DNA from: Actinomycetes bacterium
GTDB lineage: Bacteria; Actinomycetota; Coriobacteriia; Anaerosomatales; JAJZPX01
DNA: 7,475 nucleotides
Direction of reading: 5' to 3'
NCBI GenBank assembly: GCA_021811025.1
Contig: JAJZPX010000093.1
Span: 1 to 7,475 of the forward strand
Notes under the pieces: model-generated
The model's input: the letters and a program-made list of their open reading frames with translations, nothing else
Database searches by the model: none
Told to the model about the DNA's origin: nothing
Program-made: the position numbers and the translations under genes
Shown here: in pieces, positions 1 to 5,679 of the stretch
How positions within the stretch are numbered: the first letter of the stretch is position 1
Layout: the number at the start of each line of letters is the position of its first letter

Positions 1-152
1 AAAGGTCCTTTGAGCCCGCCGAAGACCCGGGCATAAGCTCCTGGCAGCACCGGATCGCCCCGCCCCGAGACGACGCAACGCCTGCGGGTGCGGCATTCGA
101 GGATGACCCTTCGGAGGGGATGCTCGAGCGGTGCGAAGGCCGGGACCGGGAC
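1..152. other. Unassigned edge region
   Basis: No gene can be called with confidence here. On the plus strand one frame (codons starting at position 3) is open from the window edge to a TAG at 162-164. It would encode a hydrophilic, Asp/Glu/Arg-rich tail that ends overlapping the antiporter stop by 12 bases. This could be the C-terminal end of a convergent gene starting outside the window. However, its third-codon-position GC looks lower than in the neighbouring genes, and I recognise no family. I compared it by eye with common riboswitch patterns on both strands and found no convincing match. Confidence 0.25.
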
Positions 153-1367
153 CTACTCCAGTAGGGAAGGGCACGCGGGATGCGTGCCCTTCGAGCGTAC
201 CGACCCCTCGGACGCGGCGAGGCGGAAGACCGCCGGCATGAGCGGCGGCGCGAGCACGGTGGTCACCACCGTGACGAGCACCACCATCGCGTAGACGGCG
301 CCGGGCACGAGGCCCGTCGCGAGCCCGACGGACGCCACGATCAGCCCGACCTCACCGCGCGGCACCATCCCGACTCCCACCGCAAGCGCCGACAACCGCC
401 CCTCGCCCAGCGCCCCGATTCCGCAGCCGATCACCTTGGAGGCGACGGCGAGGACGGCCAGCACCACTCCGGGCGCGACCACCGCCGGGTGGGCGAGCAG
501 GCGGACGTCGACGCGCGATCCCACGACGACGAAGAAGAACGGGACGAGGAAGTCCGCGATCGGCCTCGTCTGGACCTCGAGACTCCACCGGTCGCCCGTC
601 TCGGCAAACGCCATCCCGGCGAGGAACGCCCCCACGATCGCGGCGAGCCCGACGGACTCGGCGAGCGCGGAGAGGCCCAGCAGGACCGCGAGCGAGACGA
701 CCAGTGGCGCGTTGCCGACGCGGAGCCTGTCGACCAGGTGGGAGTTCCGCGACACGAGCCGGGGCGTCACGACCATCTGGAAGCCGACGAACGCGGCCGC
801 CATGGCGAGCACGAGGGAGAGATGCCCGAGGTCCGGGCCGCTGCTGCTGCCGATCCCCGAGACTGCCGCGAGCACGAGCAGCCCGAGGATGTCGTCGATG
901 ACGGCCGCCGCGAGAATGATGCGCGCCTGGCGCGTCGAGATCAGTCCGGCGTCGGAGAGCACCCGAGCGGTTATCCCCACCGAGGTCGCCACGAGCGCGG
1001 CGCCGACGAACAGCGCCGTGCGCGCGGGCTGCCCGAGGAGCGAGAGGTATCCGAAGCCGAGCGCGAACGGGACGATCACGCCGACGACCGCGACGAGCAA
1101 GGCCGTCTTCCCCACCTTGAAGAGGTCCGAGGCCCGCGTCTCGAGCCCGACGGCGAACAGCAGCACGACGACGCCCAGCGTCGACATCGTCTCCTGTACG
1201 GGTCCCGAGCGCACGAGGCCGAGCACGGACGGCCCCAGGACGATCCCGGCGACGAGCTCGCCGATGACGGCGGGCTGTCTCATGCGCTCGAACAGCTCGC
1301 CCGCGAGCTTCGCGGCCGCGAAGATCACGAACAGCTCGAGGAGGATCTTGCCGGCTTCGGTCGCCAT
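153..1367 (-). CDS. CPA2/Kef-type monovalent cation:proton antiporter
   Basis: This 404-residue integral membrane protein belongs to the Na+/H+ exchanger superfamily (Pfam Na_H_Exchanger, CPA2 branch), which exchanges Na+ or K+ for protons across the cytoplasmic membrane. It is hydrophobic nearly throughout, with about 12 predicted membrane segments. The family signature near residues 31-47 (QPAVIGELVAGIVLGPSVLG region) is present. So is the paired-aspartate ion site, AAVIDDILGL, with Asp158-Asp159, and a conserved PRGE motif at 336-339. It ends soon after the last membrane segment, with no RCK/TrkA-N domain as in KefB/KefC, so ligand gating through such a domain is not expected. The ATG start has GGGAGG five bases upstream (1373-1378). 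It lies 73 bp after the PII-like frame on the same strand, so it may be the third gene of the amt cluster, although a strong hairpin separates them. Ion specificity cannot be read from the sequence. Confidence 0.93.
   Translation of the reverse strand: MATEAGKILLELFVIFAAAKLAGELFERMRQPAVIGELVAGIVLGPSVLGLVRSGPVQETMSTLGVVVLLFAVGLETRASDLFKVGKTALLVAVVGVIVPFALGFGYLSLLGQPARTALFVGAALVATSVGITARVLSDAGLISTRQARIILAAAVIDDILGLLVLAAVSGIGSSSGPDLGHLSLVLAMAAAFVGFQMVVTPRLVSRNSHLVDRLRVGNAPLVVSLAVLLGLSALAESVGLAAIVGAFLAGMAFAETGDRWSLEVQTRPIADFLVPFFFVVVGSRVDVRLLAHPAVVAPGVVLAVLAVASKVIGCGIGALGEGRLSALAVGVGMVPRGEVGLIVASVGLATGLVPGAVYAMVVLVTVVTTVLAPPLMPAVFRLAASEGSVRSKGTHPACPSLLE
166..192. terminator. Perfect 11-bp hairpin at 3' end of antiporter gene
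   Basis: Positions 166-176 (GAAGGGCACGC) and 182-192 (GCGTGCCCTTC) are perfect reverse complements around a 5-base loop. The hairpin lies inside the last codons of the antiporter frame, about 10 bases before its TAG. Neither strand shows a U-tract, so intrinsic termination is not assured. Its position at the end of a minus-strand gene cluster suggests a terminator or an mRNA 3'-end stabiliser, possibly serving both directions if a convergent gene lies to the left. Confidence 0.4.
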
Positions 1368-1372
1368 GTCGG

Positions 1373-1393
1373 CCTCCCGACGATAGGGGGAGG
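1373..1393 (-). promoter_or_regulatory. Antiporter ribosome binding site with possible sequestering hairpin
   Basis: On the minus strand GGGAGG (1378 to 1373) is the Shine-Dalgarno site of the antiporter, five bases before ATG. Just upstream lies its exact complement CCTCCC (1393 to 1388), separated by a 9-base loop, so a 6-bp hairpin could hide the site. It shares two bases with the stem of the larger hairpin at 1392-1420, so the two structures compete slightly. The pairing is seen directly. Any regulatory role is inference. Confidence 0.35.
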
Positions 1394-1420
1394 GGGAAGG
1401 GGCGGGCCACCCCTTCCCCC
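1392..1420 (-). terminator. Perfect 11-bp GC-rich hairpin between PII-like gene and antiporter
   Basis: Positions 1392-1402 and 1410-1420 form a perfect 11-bp stem (GGGGGAAGGGG with CCCCTTCCCCC) around a 7-base loop. It begins 20 bases past the stop of the PII-like frame. On the minus-strand transcript it is followed by a C-rich tract, not a U-tract, so it may be a weak terminator, an attenuator or an RNA-processing/stability element. It could lower antiporter expression relative to amt. Confidence 0.5.
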
Positions 1421-1440
1421 GAGCGTGCGTGCCGCGATCG

Positions 1441-1560
1441 CTACAGTGTCGCCGCGCCGACCTCGCCCGTGCGGATGCGGATCGCTTCCTCTACGGGCGA
1501 GACGAAGATCTTGACCTCCTCGACCCTCTCCGGGCGGATGATCGCTTCGATGCGCTTCAT
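1441..1560 (-). pseudogene. glnB: Internally deleted PII nitrogen-regulatory protein (39 codons)
   Basis: The frame reads MKRIEAIIRPERVEEVK, then IFVSPVEEAIRIRTGEVGAATL and TAG. The first part matches the PII N-terminus (E. coli GlnB begins MKKIDAIIKPFKLDDVR). The second matches the PII C-terminus from Lys90 of the GDGKIFV motif through the RIRTGE segment. About 73 residues are missing and the frame is kept. A normal PII has about 112 residues. Lost are the T-loop (about 37-55, the partner-binding loop with the uridylylated Tyr51 in E. coli), the second helix and the TGKIGDG loop that binds ATP. What remains could not form the ferredoxin-like fold or the trimer. The ATG lies one base after the amt stop, with GGAGGTGAGG upstream, so translation should be coupled to amt. 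The family is not in doubt. Whether this is a true deletion, an assembly collapse or a functional micropeptide cannot be decided here. glnK would be the usual name for an amt-linked copy. Confidence 0.85.
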
Positions 1561-1561
1561 C

Positions 1562-3226
1562 TCACGCCTCACCTCCGACGGGGGCCGGCGCCCCAGCGGG
1601 ACGCGTGTGCGGCTTGCCGGAGCCTGGGCCGCCCTCGATCCCGTCGTATCCGCCGCGCTCGAAGTCGGGATACGCGGAGAGCCCCATCTCCGTGACGTCG
1701 AGGCCGGCCAGCTCGTCCGCTTCGGAGGAGCGGATGCCCATGATCTTGTCCTGCACTGTGAAGAACACCCACATCACGCCGAACGACCAGGCGGCCACGA
1801 CCACGACCGCGATGAGCTGCGCGCCGAGCTGGTTGAAGCCGCCGCCGTAGAGGAGTCCTCGGACCGCGCCGGCCACGCCGTTGAAGCCGTCGCCGTACGT
1901 GCCGTCGGCGAACAGGCCCAGCGCGATCATGCCCCACAGGCCGTTGACGCCGTGCACCGACACCGCGCCCACCGGGTCGTCCACCTTGAGCACCCGCTCG
2001 ACGAAGAGTACCGAGTACACCACGAGCACGCCGCCTATCGCGCCGATCGCTGCGGCGCCGAGGGGGCTGACGAACGCGCACGGCGCGGTGATCGCCACGA
2101 GGCCGGCGAGCATGCCGTTAGCGCTCATCGAGGGGTCGGGCTTGCCCGTGATCTTCCAGATCGTGAGCAGGCCGGCGACGCCGCCGAAGCACGCGGCGAG
2201 GATGGTGTTGAGGATGATCACCGTGAAGCGCAGGTCGGTCGCGGCGAGCGTGCTCATGCCGTTGAAGCCCATCCAGCCGAACACCAGGATGATCGTGCCG
2301 AAGATGGCCATCGGGATGTGGTGGCCGGGGATGGCGTTCGGCGTGCCGTCCTTCTTGAACTTGCCGAGCCGGGGGCCCAGCACGACGGCCCCCGCCAGCG
2401 CCGAGAACCCTCCGACCGCGTGCACGACCGAGGAGCCCGCGAAGTCGAGCACGCCGTGGCCGAGGCCGAGGTTCGTGCCGAGGTGCGCGAGCCAGCCGCC
2501 GCCCCACACCCAGTTCGCGTACAGCGGGTACGTGAACGCCGAGATGAAGAAGCCGAAGACGAAGAACGCCGAGAACTTCCAGCGCTCGGCCATCGCGCCG
2601 GTGACGATCGTGCCGGCAGTGTCCATGAACACCAGCTGGAAGAGGAACATCCCGGCGACCGCCACGTCGTAGGTGTTGCCGCCGAGGAAGAAGCCCTTCG
2701 TCCCGAAGACGCCCCAGCCCTTCGCGATCTCGAAGACGCCCCCGAGCGCGGCGTTGCCGCCGAACGTGCCGAGCGCGCCGAACCCGCCGAACGCGAGCGC
2801 GAACCCGACCGCCCACCACGCGATGCCGCCGGTGGCGAAGATGATGAAGTTCGTCATCACGACGTGCGCGGCGTTCTTGGCGCGGCAGAAGCCGGTCTCG
2901 ACCATCGCGAAGCCGGCCTGCATGAAGAAGATGAGCGCCACGCCCATCATGAGGAAGAACAGGTTGGTGCCGACCTTCAGGTGACCGAGGTCCTGGGCGA
3001 CCTCGCTGAGCGTCGGGCTGCCCGCCGTCTTCGCGACGACGTCGGCCGCTCCGCCGGTGGCGGAGCCGTTGGGATCGGCGAACGCCAGGCCGACGATCAG
3101 CAGCGTGAGCAGCGCCGTCATGATCGCGGTCTTGACCGCCGCCTTCTTGAGGATCCCGGGGAGATGACGTCTCCGCCAGTCGGGCGGTGAGAGGTCTGTC
3201 GCGAGACCTCTGATGAACGACGTCAC
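1562..3226 (-). CDS. amtB: Amt-family ammonium channel/transporter
   Basis: This 554-residue ammonium channel of the cytoplasmic membrane belongs to the Amt/Mep/Rh family. The N-terminus has a basic stretch (RRR 18-20, KK 27-28) and a hydrophobic segment at about 34-50, which looks like a cleavable signal or extra membrane segment. The channel starts near residue 87 with the conserved MQAGFAMVETGFCRAKN region (102-118). The key positions, aligned to E. coli AmtB, are present: Phe200 in FQLVF (F107), Asp261 (D160), the twin pore histidines His269 and His425 (H168 and H318), and Trp318/Phe321/Ser325 (W212/F215/S219). The C-terminal tail from about 497 carries the EADELAGLDVTEMGLSAYP region that docks PII proteins. 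A Pro/Gly-rich stretch ends the protein. The start is GTG, chosen because AAGGAGGTG sits 7 bases upstream; the next in-frame Met (36) has no clear site. The PII-like frame follows after one base, the classic amtB-glnK arrangement. Confidence 0.96.
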   Translation of the reverse strand: MTSFIRGLATDLSPPDWRRRHLPGILKKAAVKTAIMTALLTLLIVGLAFADPNGSATGGAADVVAKTAGSPTLSEVAQDLGHLKVGTNLFFLMMGVALIFFMQAGFAMVETGFCRAKNAAHVVMTNFIIFATGGIAWWAVGFALAFGGFGALGTFGGNAALGGVFEIAKGWGVFGTKGFFLGGNTYDVAVAGMFLFQLVFMDTAGTIVTGAMAERWKFSAFFVFGFFISAFTYPLYANWVWGGGWLAHLGTNLGLGHGVLDFAGSSVVHAVGGFSALAGAVVLGPRLGKFKKDGTPNAIPGHHIPMAIFGTIILVFGWMGFNGMSTLAATDLRFTVIILNTILAACFGGVAGLLTIWKITGKPDPSMSANGMLAGLVAITAPCAFVSPLGAAAIGAIGGVLVVYSVLFVERVLKVDDPVGAVSVHGVNGLWGMIALGLFADGTYGDGFNGVAGAVRGLLYGGGFNQLGAQLIAVVVVAAWSFGVMWVFFTVQDKIMGIRSSEADELAGLDVTEMGLSAYPDFERGGYDGIEGGPGSGKPHTRPAGAPAPVGGEA

Positions 3227-3300
3227 TGCCGCACCTCCTTCGTGTCTTCGCGGCCCGCTCGTGCCGGCCGCAAGGCTTCCCGGACGTGCCGTACGTCGTT
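3191..3300 (-). promoter_or_regulatory. Possible structured leader/start region of amt mRNA
   Basis: Two complementarities surround the amt start. A perfect 7-bp hairpin with a 6-base loop (GAGGTCT at 3191-3197 with AGACCTC at 3204-3210) lies in codons 6-12. In addition, AACGACGT in the leader (3300 to 3293 on the minus strand) is the exact complement of ACGTCGTT (3223 to 3216) at codons 2-4, with the Shine-Dalgarno site in the loop between them. If formed, this 8-bp pairing would fold around the ribosome binding site. Both could be chance in GC-rich DNA. Confidence 0.25.
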
Positions 3301-3519
3301 GGACGGCATCTTCCCGCGGCGATCACCCGCGGTCGTCTCGGATTGTGCGCGGCGCGTGTTTCGGCGAGGTTGCGGGGTGGCGAAGCGTGCATGAAACCTT
3401 CGTTGCCTCCTCGGCGCCCGGCCGCCCGGGCAGGACGAGAACCGCCCGTCCGTCCATGGCGAAGGCGCGGGGAGTAGTCGTAGAGTCGAGGACGGCGTTC
3501 CGAAGGAGGGAGTACGCCT
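3227..3519. other. Divergent intergenic region between amt and the ABC exporter operon
   Basis: This 293-bp stretch holds no supportable gene. It must contain the promoters of both divergent operons. I scanned by eye for sigma-54 (TGGCAC-N5-TTGC) and GlnR-like (GTnAC-N6-GAAAC) nitrogen-control sites and saw none. I also saw no clear -35/-10 pair on either strand. It includes a 6-bp hairpin (CCGCGG at 3314-3319 and 3327-3332) and the two ribosome binding sites: AAGGAGG for amt near 3233-3239 on the minus strand, and AAGGAGGG at 3503-3510 for the ATPase. Confidence 0.6.
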
Positions 3520-4458
3520 GTGGGCGACATAGTGCGCGTTGCCGGCCTGACGAAGCGCTACGGCGACTTGACGGCCGTGGACGGCGTGAGCTTCGAGGTG
3601 CGCGAGGGGGAGATCTTCGGGCTGCTCGGGCCTAACGGCGCCGGCAAGACGACGACGATCTCGATGGTGAGCTGCCTGCTCGAGCCGTCGGGGGGCGACG
3701 TCGAGGTCGACGGGCACTCGGTACGGACCGATCCCGGCGGCGTGAAGCGGGTGCTGGGTGTGGTGCCGCAGGAGATAGCGCTGTACCCGACGCTGACGGC
3801 GATTGAGAACCTCCGGTTCTGGGGGCGGATGTACGGCCTTTCGGGCGCGCTGCTGAAGGAGCGGGTGGCCGAGGCGCTCGAGCTCGCGGGGCTCGCCGAC
3901 CGGGCGAAGGACCGTATCGAGAAGTACTCGGGCGGGATGAAGCGCCGCATCAACATCGCGGCCGGCGTCCTGCACCACCCGAAGCTGCTGCTGATGGACG
4001 AGCCCACGGTGGGCATCGACCCGCAGAGCCGCAACCACATCCTCGAGACGGTCGCGCGGCTGAACGCCGAGGGCATGACCGTCGTGTACACCAGCCACTA
4101 CATGGAGGAGGTCGAGCATCTCTGCGACCGGGTCGCCATCGTCGACCACGGCAAGGTCGTCGCGTGCGGCACCAAGGAGGAGCTGCGTGGTCTCGTGGGT
4201 GACATGGACGTGGTCACGATCGCGGTCGACGAGTCCACCGAGGCGGCGCTCGAGAGCGTGCGCGCGGTCGCGGGCGTCGAGCGCGTGGAGCGCGCGGACG
4301 GGTCGTTGCAGGTGCTGTCGCGCGACGGCGGCCGTGTGCTCGCGTCCGTGCTCGGCGCGCTCGCGGACGCAGGCGCGCGAGTCCACTCGGTCGATGTCCA
4401 GGCGCCCGACCTCGAGTCCGTGTTCCTGCACCTCACCGGCACGTCCCTGAGGGACTGA
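3520..4458 (+). CDS. ABC transporter ATP-binding protein (ABC-2 type exporter)
   Basis: This 312-residue cytoplasmic ATPase powers the exporter made by the next two genes. All nucleotide-binding motifs are intact: Walker A GPNGAGKTT (37-45), Q-loop Gln84, signature YSGGM (136-140), Walker B LLLMDEP (156-162) with Glu161 as catalytic base, D-loop GIDP (165-168) and H-loop His193. The PTVGIDPQSRNHI stretch and the roughly 85-residue C-terminal extension resemble the DUF4162-bearing ATPases of the DrrA/CcmA-like drug, lipid or polyketide exporter group. The start is GTG, with AAGGAGGG nine bases upstream. It is the first gene of the operon and is transcribed away from amt. The transported substrate cannot be inferred from sequence. 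Confidence 0.95.
   Translation: MGDIVRVAGLTKRYGDLTAVDGVSFEVREGEIFGLLGPNGAGKTTTISMVSCLLEPSGGDVEVDGHSVRTDPGGVKRVLGVVPQEIALYPTLTAIENLRFWGRMYGLSGALLKERVAEALELAGLADRAKDRIEKYSGGMKRRINIAAGVLHHPKLLLMDEPTVGIDPQSRNHILETVARLNAEGMTVVYTSHYMEEVEHLCDRVAIVDHGKVVACGTKEELRGLVGDMDVVTIAVDESTEAALESVRAVAGVERVERADGSLQVLSRDGGRVLASVLGALADAGARVHSVDVQAPDLESVFLHLTGTSLRD
4443..4455 (+). promoter_or_regulatory. Small hairpin covering the ribosome binding site of permease 1
   Basis: GTCCC and GGGAC pair around a TGA triloop, immediately before the ATPase stop codon. The GAGGGA that serves as Shine-Dalgarno site for permease 1 (GTG at 4465) lies inside it. A ribosome finishing the ATPase would open the hairpin, which fits translational coupling. 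The stem is only 5 bp, so the role is inferred. Confidence 0.3.
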
Positions 4459-4464
4459 CGCGCC

Positions 4465-5679
4465 GTGAGGAGACTGCTGCAGGTGGGGCTGAAGGACCTC
4501 ACCGTCATGTCGCGGGACGTGCCAGCGCTGGCCGTGCTGCTCGCGATGCCGATCGTGCTCATCCTCATCCTCGGCTCCGCGCTCGGCTCGATGACGGGCG
4601 GCGGGAGCGGCGGGACGCTCGTGAAGGTCGCGATCGTGAACGAGGACGCCGGGACGCTAGGAGCGCGCGTCAGCGACGCGTTCACGAAGGAGGAACGCCT
4701 CCGGAAGCTCTTCAGCGTCACGACGACGTTGCCGCCGGAGGCGGCGCGAGCCGGTGTGGAGCGTGGCGACCTGGCTGCGCTGCTCGTGATCCCCCGCGAC
4801 CTCTCCGCCAAGCTCGAGGCGGGCGCGCCCGTCGAGATGAAGCTGTACACCGACCCGGGGCAGGAGCTGTCGGCGTCGGTGTTCCGGAGCGTCGTCCGCT
4901 CCGTCGGCACACGCGTATCGGCAGCTTCCGTGGTGGCGCAAACGACGGCCGGCGCGCTCCGCGCCTCGAACATGTTGAGCGACGCGAAGACGTTCGAGCG
5001 CTACGTCCGGGAGGCCGCAGACGCCGCCGAGGCGGACGGCGCGCTGGAGAGAGTGGCCGTTCAGGAGCAGGCCGCGGGCACCGCCTCGGGCGAGTTCAAG
5101 GCGCTCGACTACTACGCCGCCGGCATGTCGGTGATGTTCCTCATGTTCGGCGCGATGTACGGCGCGTTCTCGATGGTGGGCGAGCGCGTCGAATGGACGC
5201 TGCCGAGGCTGCTCACGACCCCGACGCGGCGGTGGCAGGTGGTGGGCGGCAAGATGTTCGGCGTCTTCGTGCTGGGGATGGCGCAGTTCGGCGTCCTGGT
5301 CGCGTTCACGACCGCTCTCGGCGTGCGCTGGGGCGACCCCCTCGGGACGCTCTTGGTCGGCGCGGGCGTCGTGCTCGCGGTGACCGGTCTCACGGTGCTC
5401 ATCAGCTCGCTCGCGAAGTCGCGGCGCGCGGTGGGCGGCATCGGCCCGGTGATGGTCCAGGTCCAGGCCGCTCTCGGCGGCAGCTTCTTCCCGATCGCGA
5501 TCCTGCCGAAGTGGATCCAGCCCGTGCACTACCTCACGGTCACCGGCTGTGGCCTCGACGGCTTCCGCGCGCTGCAGTCCGGCGCGTCCGCCTCGGCCGT
5601 GCTGCCGAACGTGGCGGCGCTCGCCGGCATGGCGCTCCTGTTCTTCGTCATCGGCGCAGCGAGGTTGAGATACGAGTGA
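4465..5679 (+). CDS. ABC-2 type transporter permease, first of pair
   Basis: This 404-residue membrane subunit has the ABC2_membrane_3-like layout: one N-terminal membrane segment (about 22-42), a large extracytoplasmic loop (about 43-215), then a cluster of about five membrane segments (about 217-400). Between segments 2 and 3 lies the cytoplasmic coupling region GERVEWTLPRLLTTPTRRW (239-257), typical of YhgE/DrrB/YbhR-type exporters and presumed to contact the ATPase. The GTG start is 6 bases after the ATPase stop, with GAGGGA upstream. It is paralogous to the next gene: the LLTTP, GGK and RWGD/PWGD landmarks occur in the same order. The two probably form a heterodimer served by an ATPase homodimer. 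Substrate unknown. Confidence 0.93.
   Translation: MRRLLQVGLKDLTVMSRDVPALAVLLAMPIVLILILGSALGSMTGGGSGGTLVKVAIVNEDAGTLGARVSDAFTKEERLRKLFSVTTTLPPEAARAGVERGDLAALLVIPRDLSAKLEAGAPVEMKLYTDPGQELSASVFRSVVRSVGTRVSAASVVAQTTAGALRASNMLSDAKTFERYVREAADAAEADGALERVAVQEQAAGTASGEFKALDYYAAGMSVMFLMFGAMYGAFSMVGERVEWTLPRLLTTPTRRWQVVGGKMFGVFVLGMAQFGVLVAFTTALGVRWGDPLGTLLVGAGVVLAVTGLTVLISSLAKSRRAVGGIGPVMVQVQAALGGSFFPIAILPKWIQPVHYLTVTGCGLDGFRALQSGASASAVLPNVAALAGMALLFFVIGAARLRYE

Noticed and set aside
1..152. Riboswitch at the left edge
   Set aside because: I compared it by eye with glycine, c-di-GMP, SAH, ydaO and TPP patterns on both strands. None matched well enough to call.
180..1514. 444-codon plus-strand frame opposite the antiporter
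   Set aside because: It is extremely rich in Arg, His, Asp and Glu, as expected from the antisense of a GC-rich membrane-protein gene. The minus strand encodes a clear antiporter.
1441..1560. Frameshifted PII gene rather than an internal deletion
   Set aside because: The two PII parts are directly adjacent in one frame, with no room for the missing middle in any frame between 1441 and 1560.
1469..3190. 573-codon plus-strand frame opposite amt
   Set aside because: Low-complexity charged composition, and antisense to an Amt gene with all conserved residues. It is a GC-driven shadow.
3391..3477. Short plus-strand frame upstream of the ATPase as a leader peptide
   Set aside because: It has Arg/Pro-rich composition, no Shine-Dalgarno site in good position and no attenuator structure around it.
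3227..3519. Nitrogen-control promoter (sigma-54 or GlnR) upstream of amt
   Set aside because: No TGGCAC-N5-TTGC and no GTnAC-N6-GAAAC arrangement found on the amt strand.
3223..4431. 402-codon minus-strand frame opposite the ATPase
   Set aside because: It is antisense to an ATPase with every motif intact, and has shadow-like His/Arg/Asp-rich composition.
5193..5675. Upstream extension of the permease 2 frame
   Set aside because: It overlaps permease 1 in another frame and encodes Arg-rich nonsense. The family-typical N-terminus starts at the GTG at 5676.
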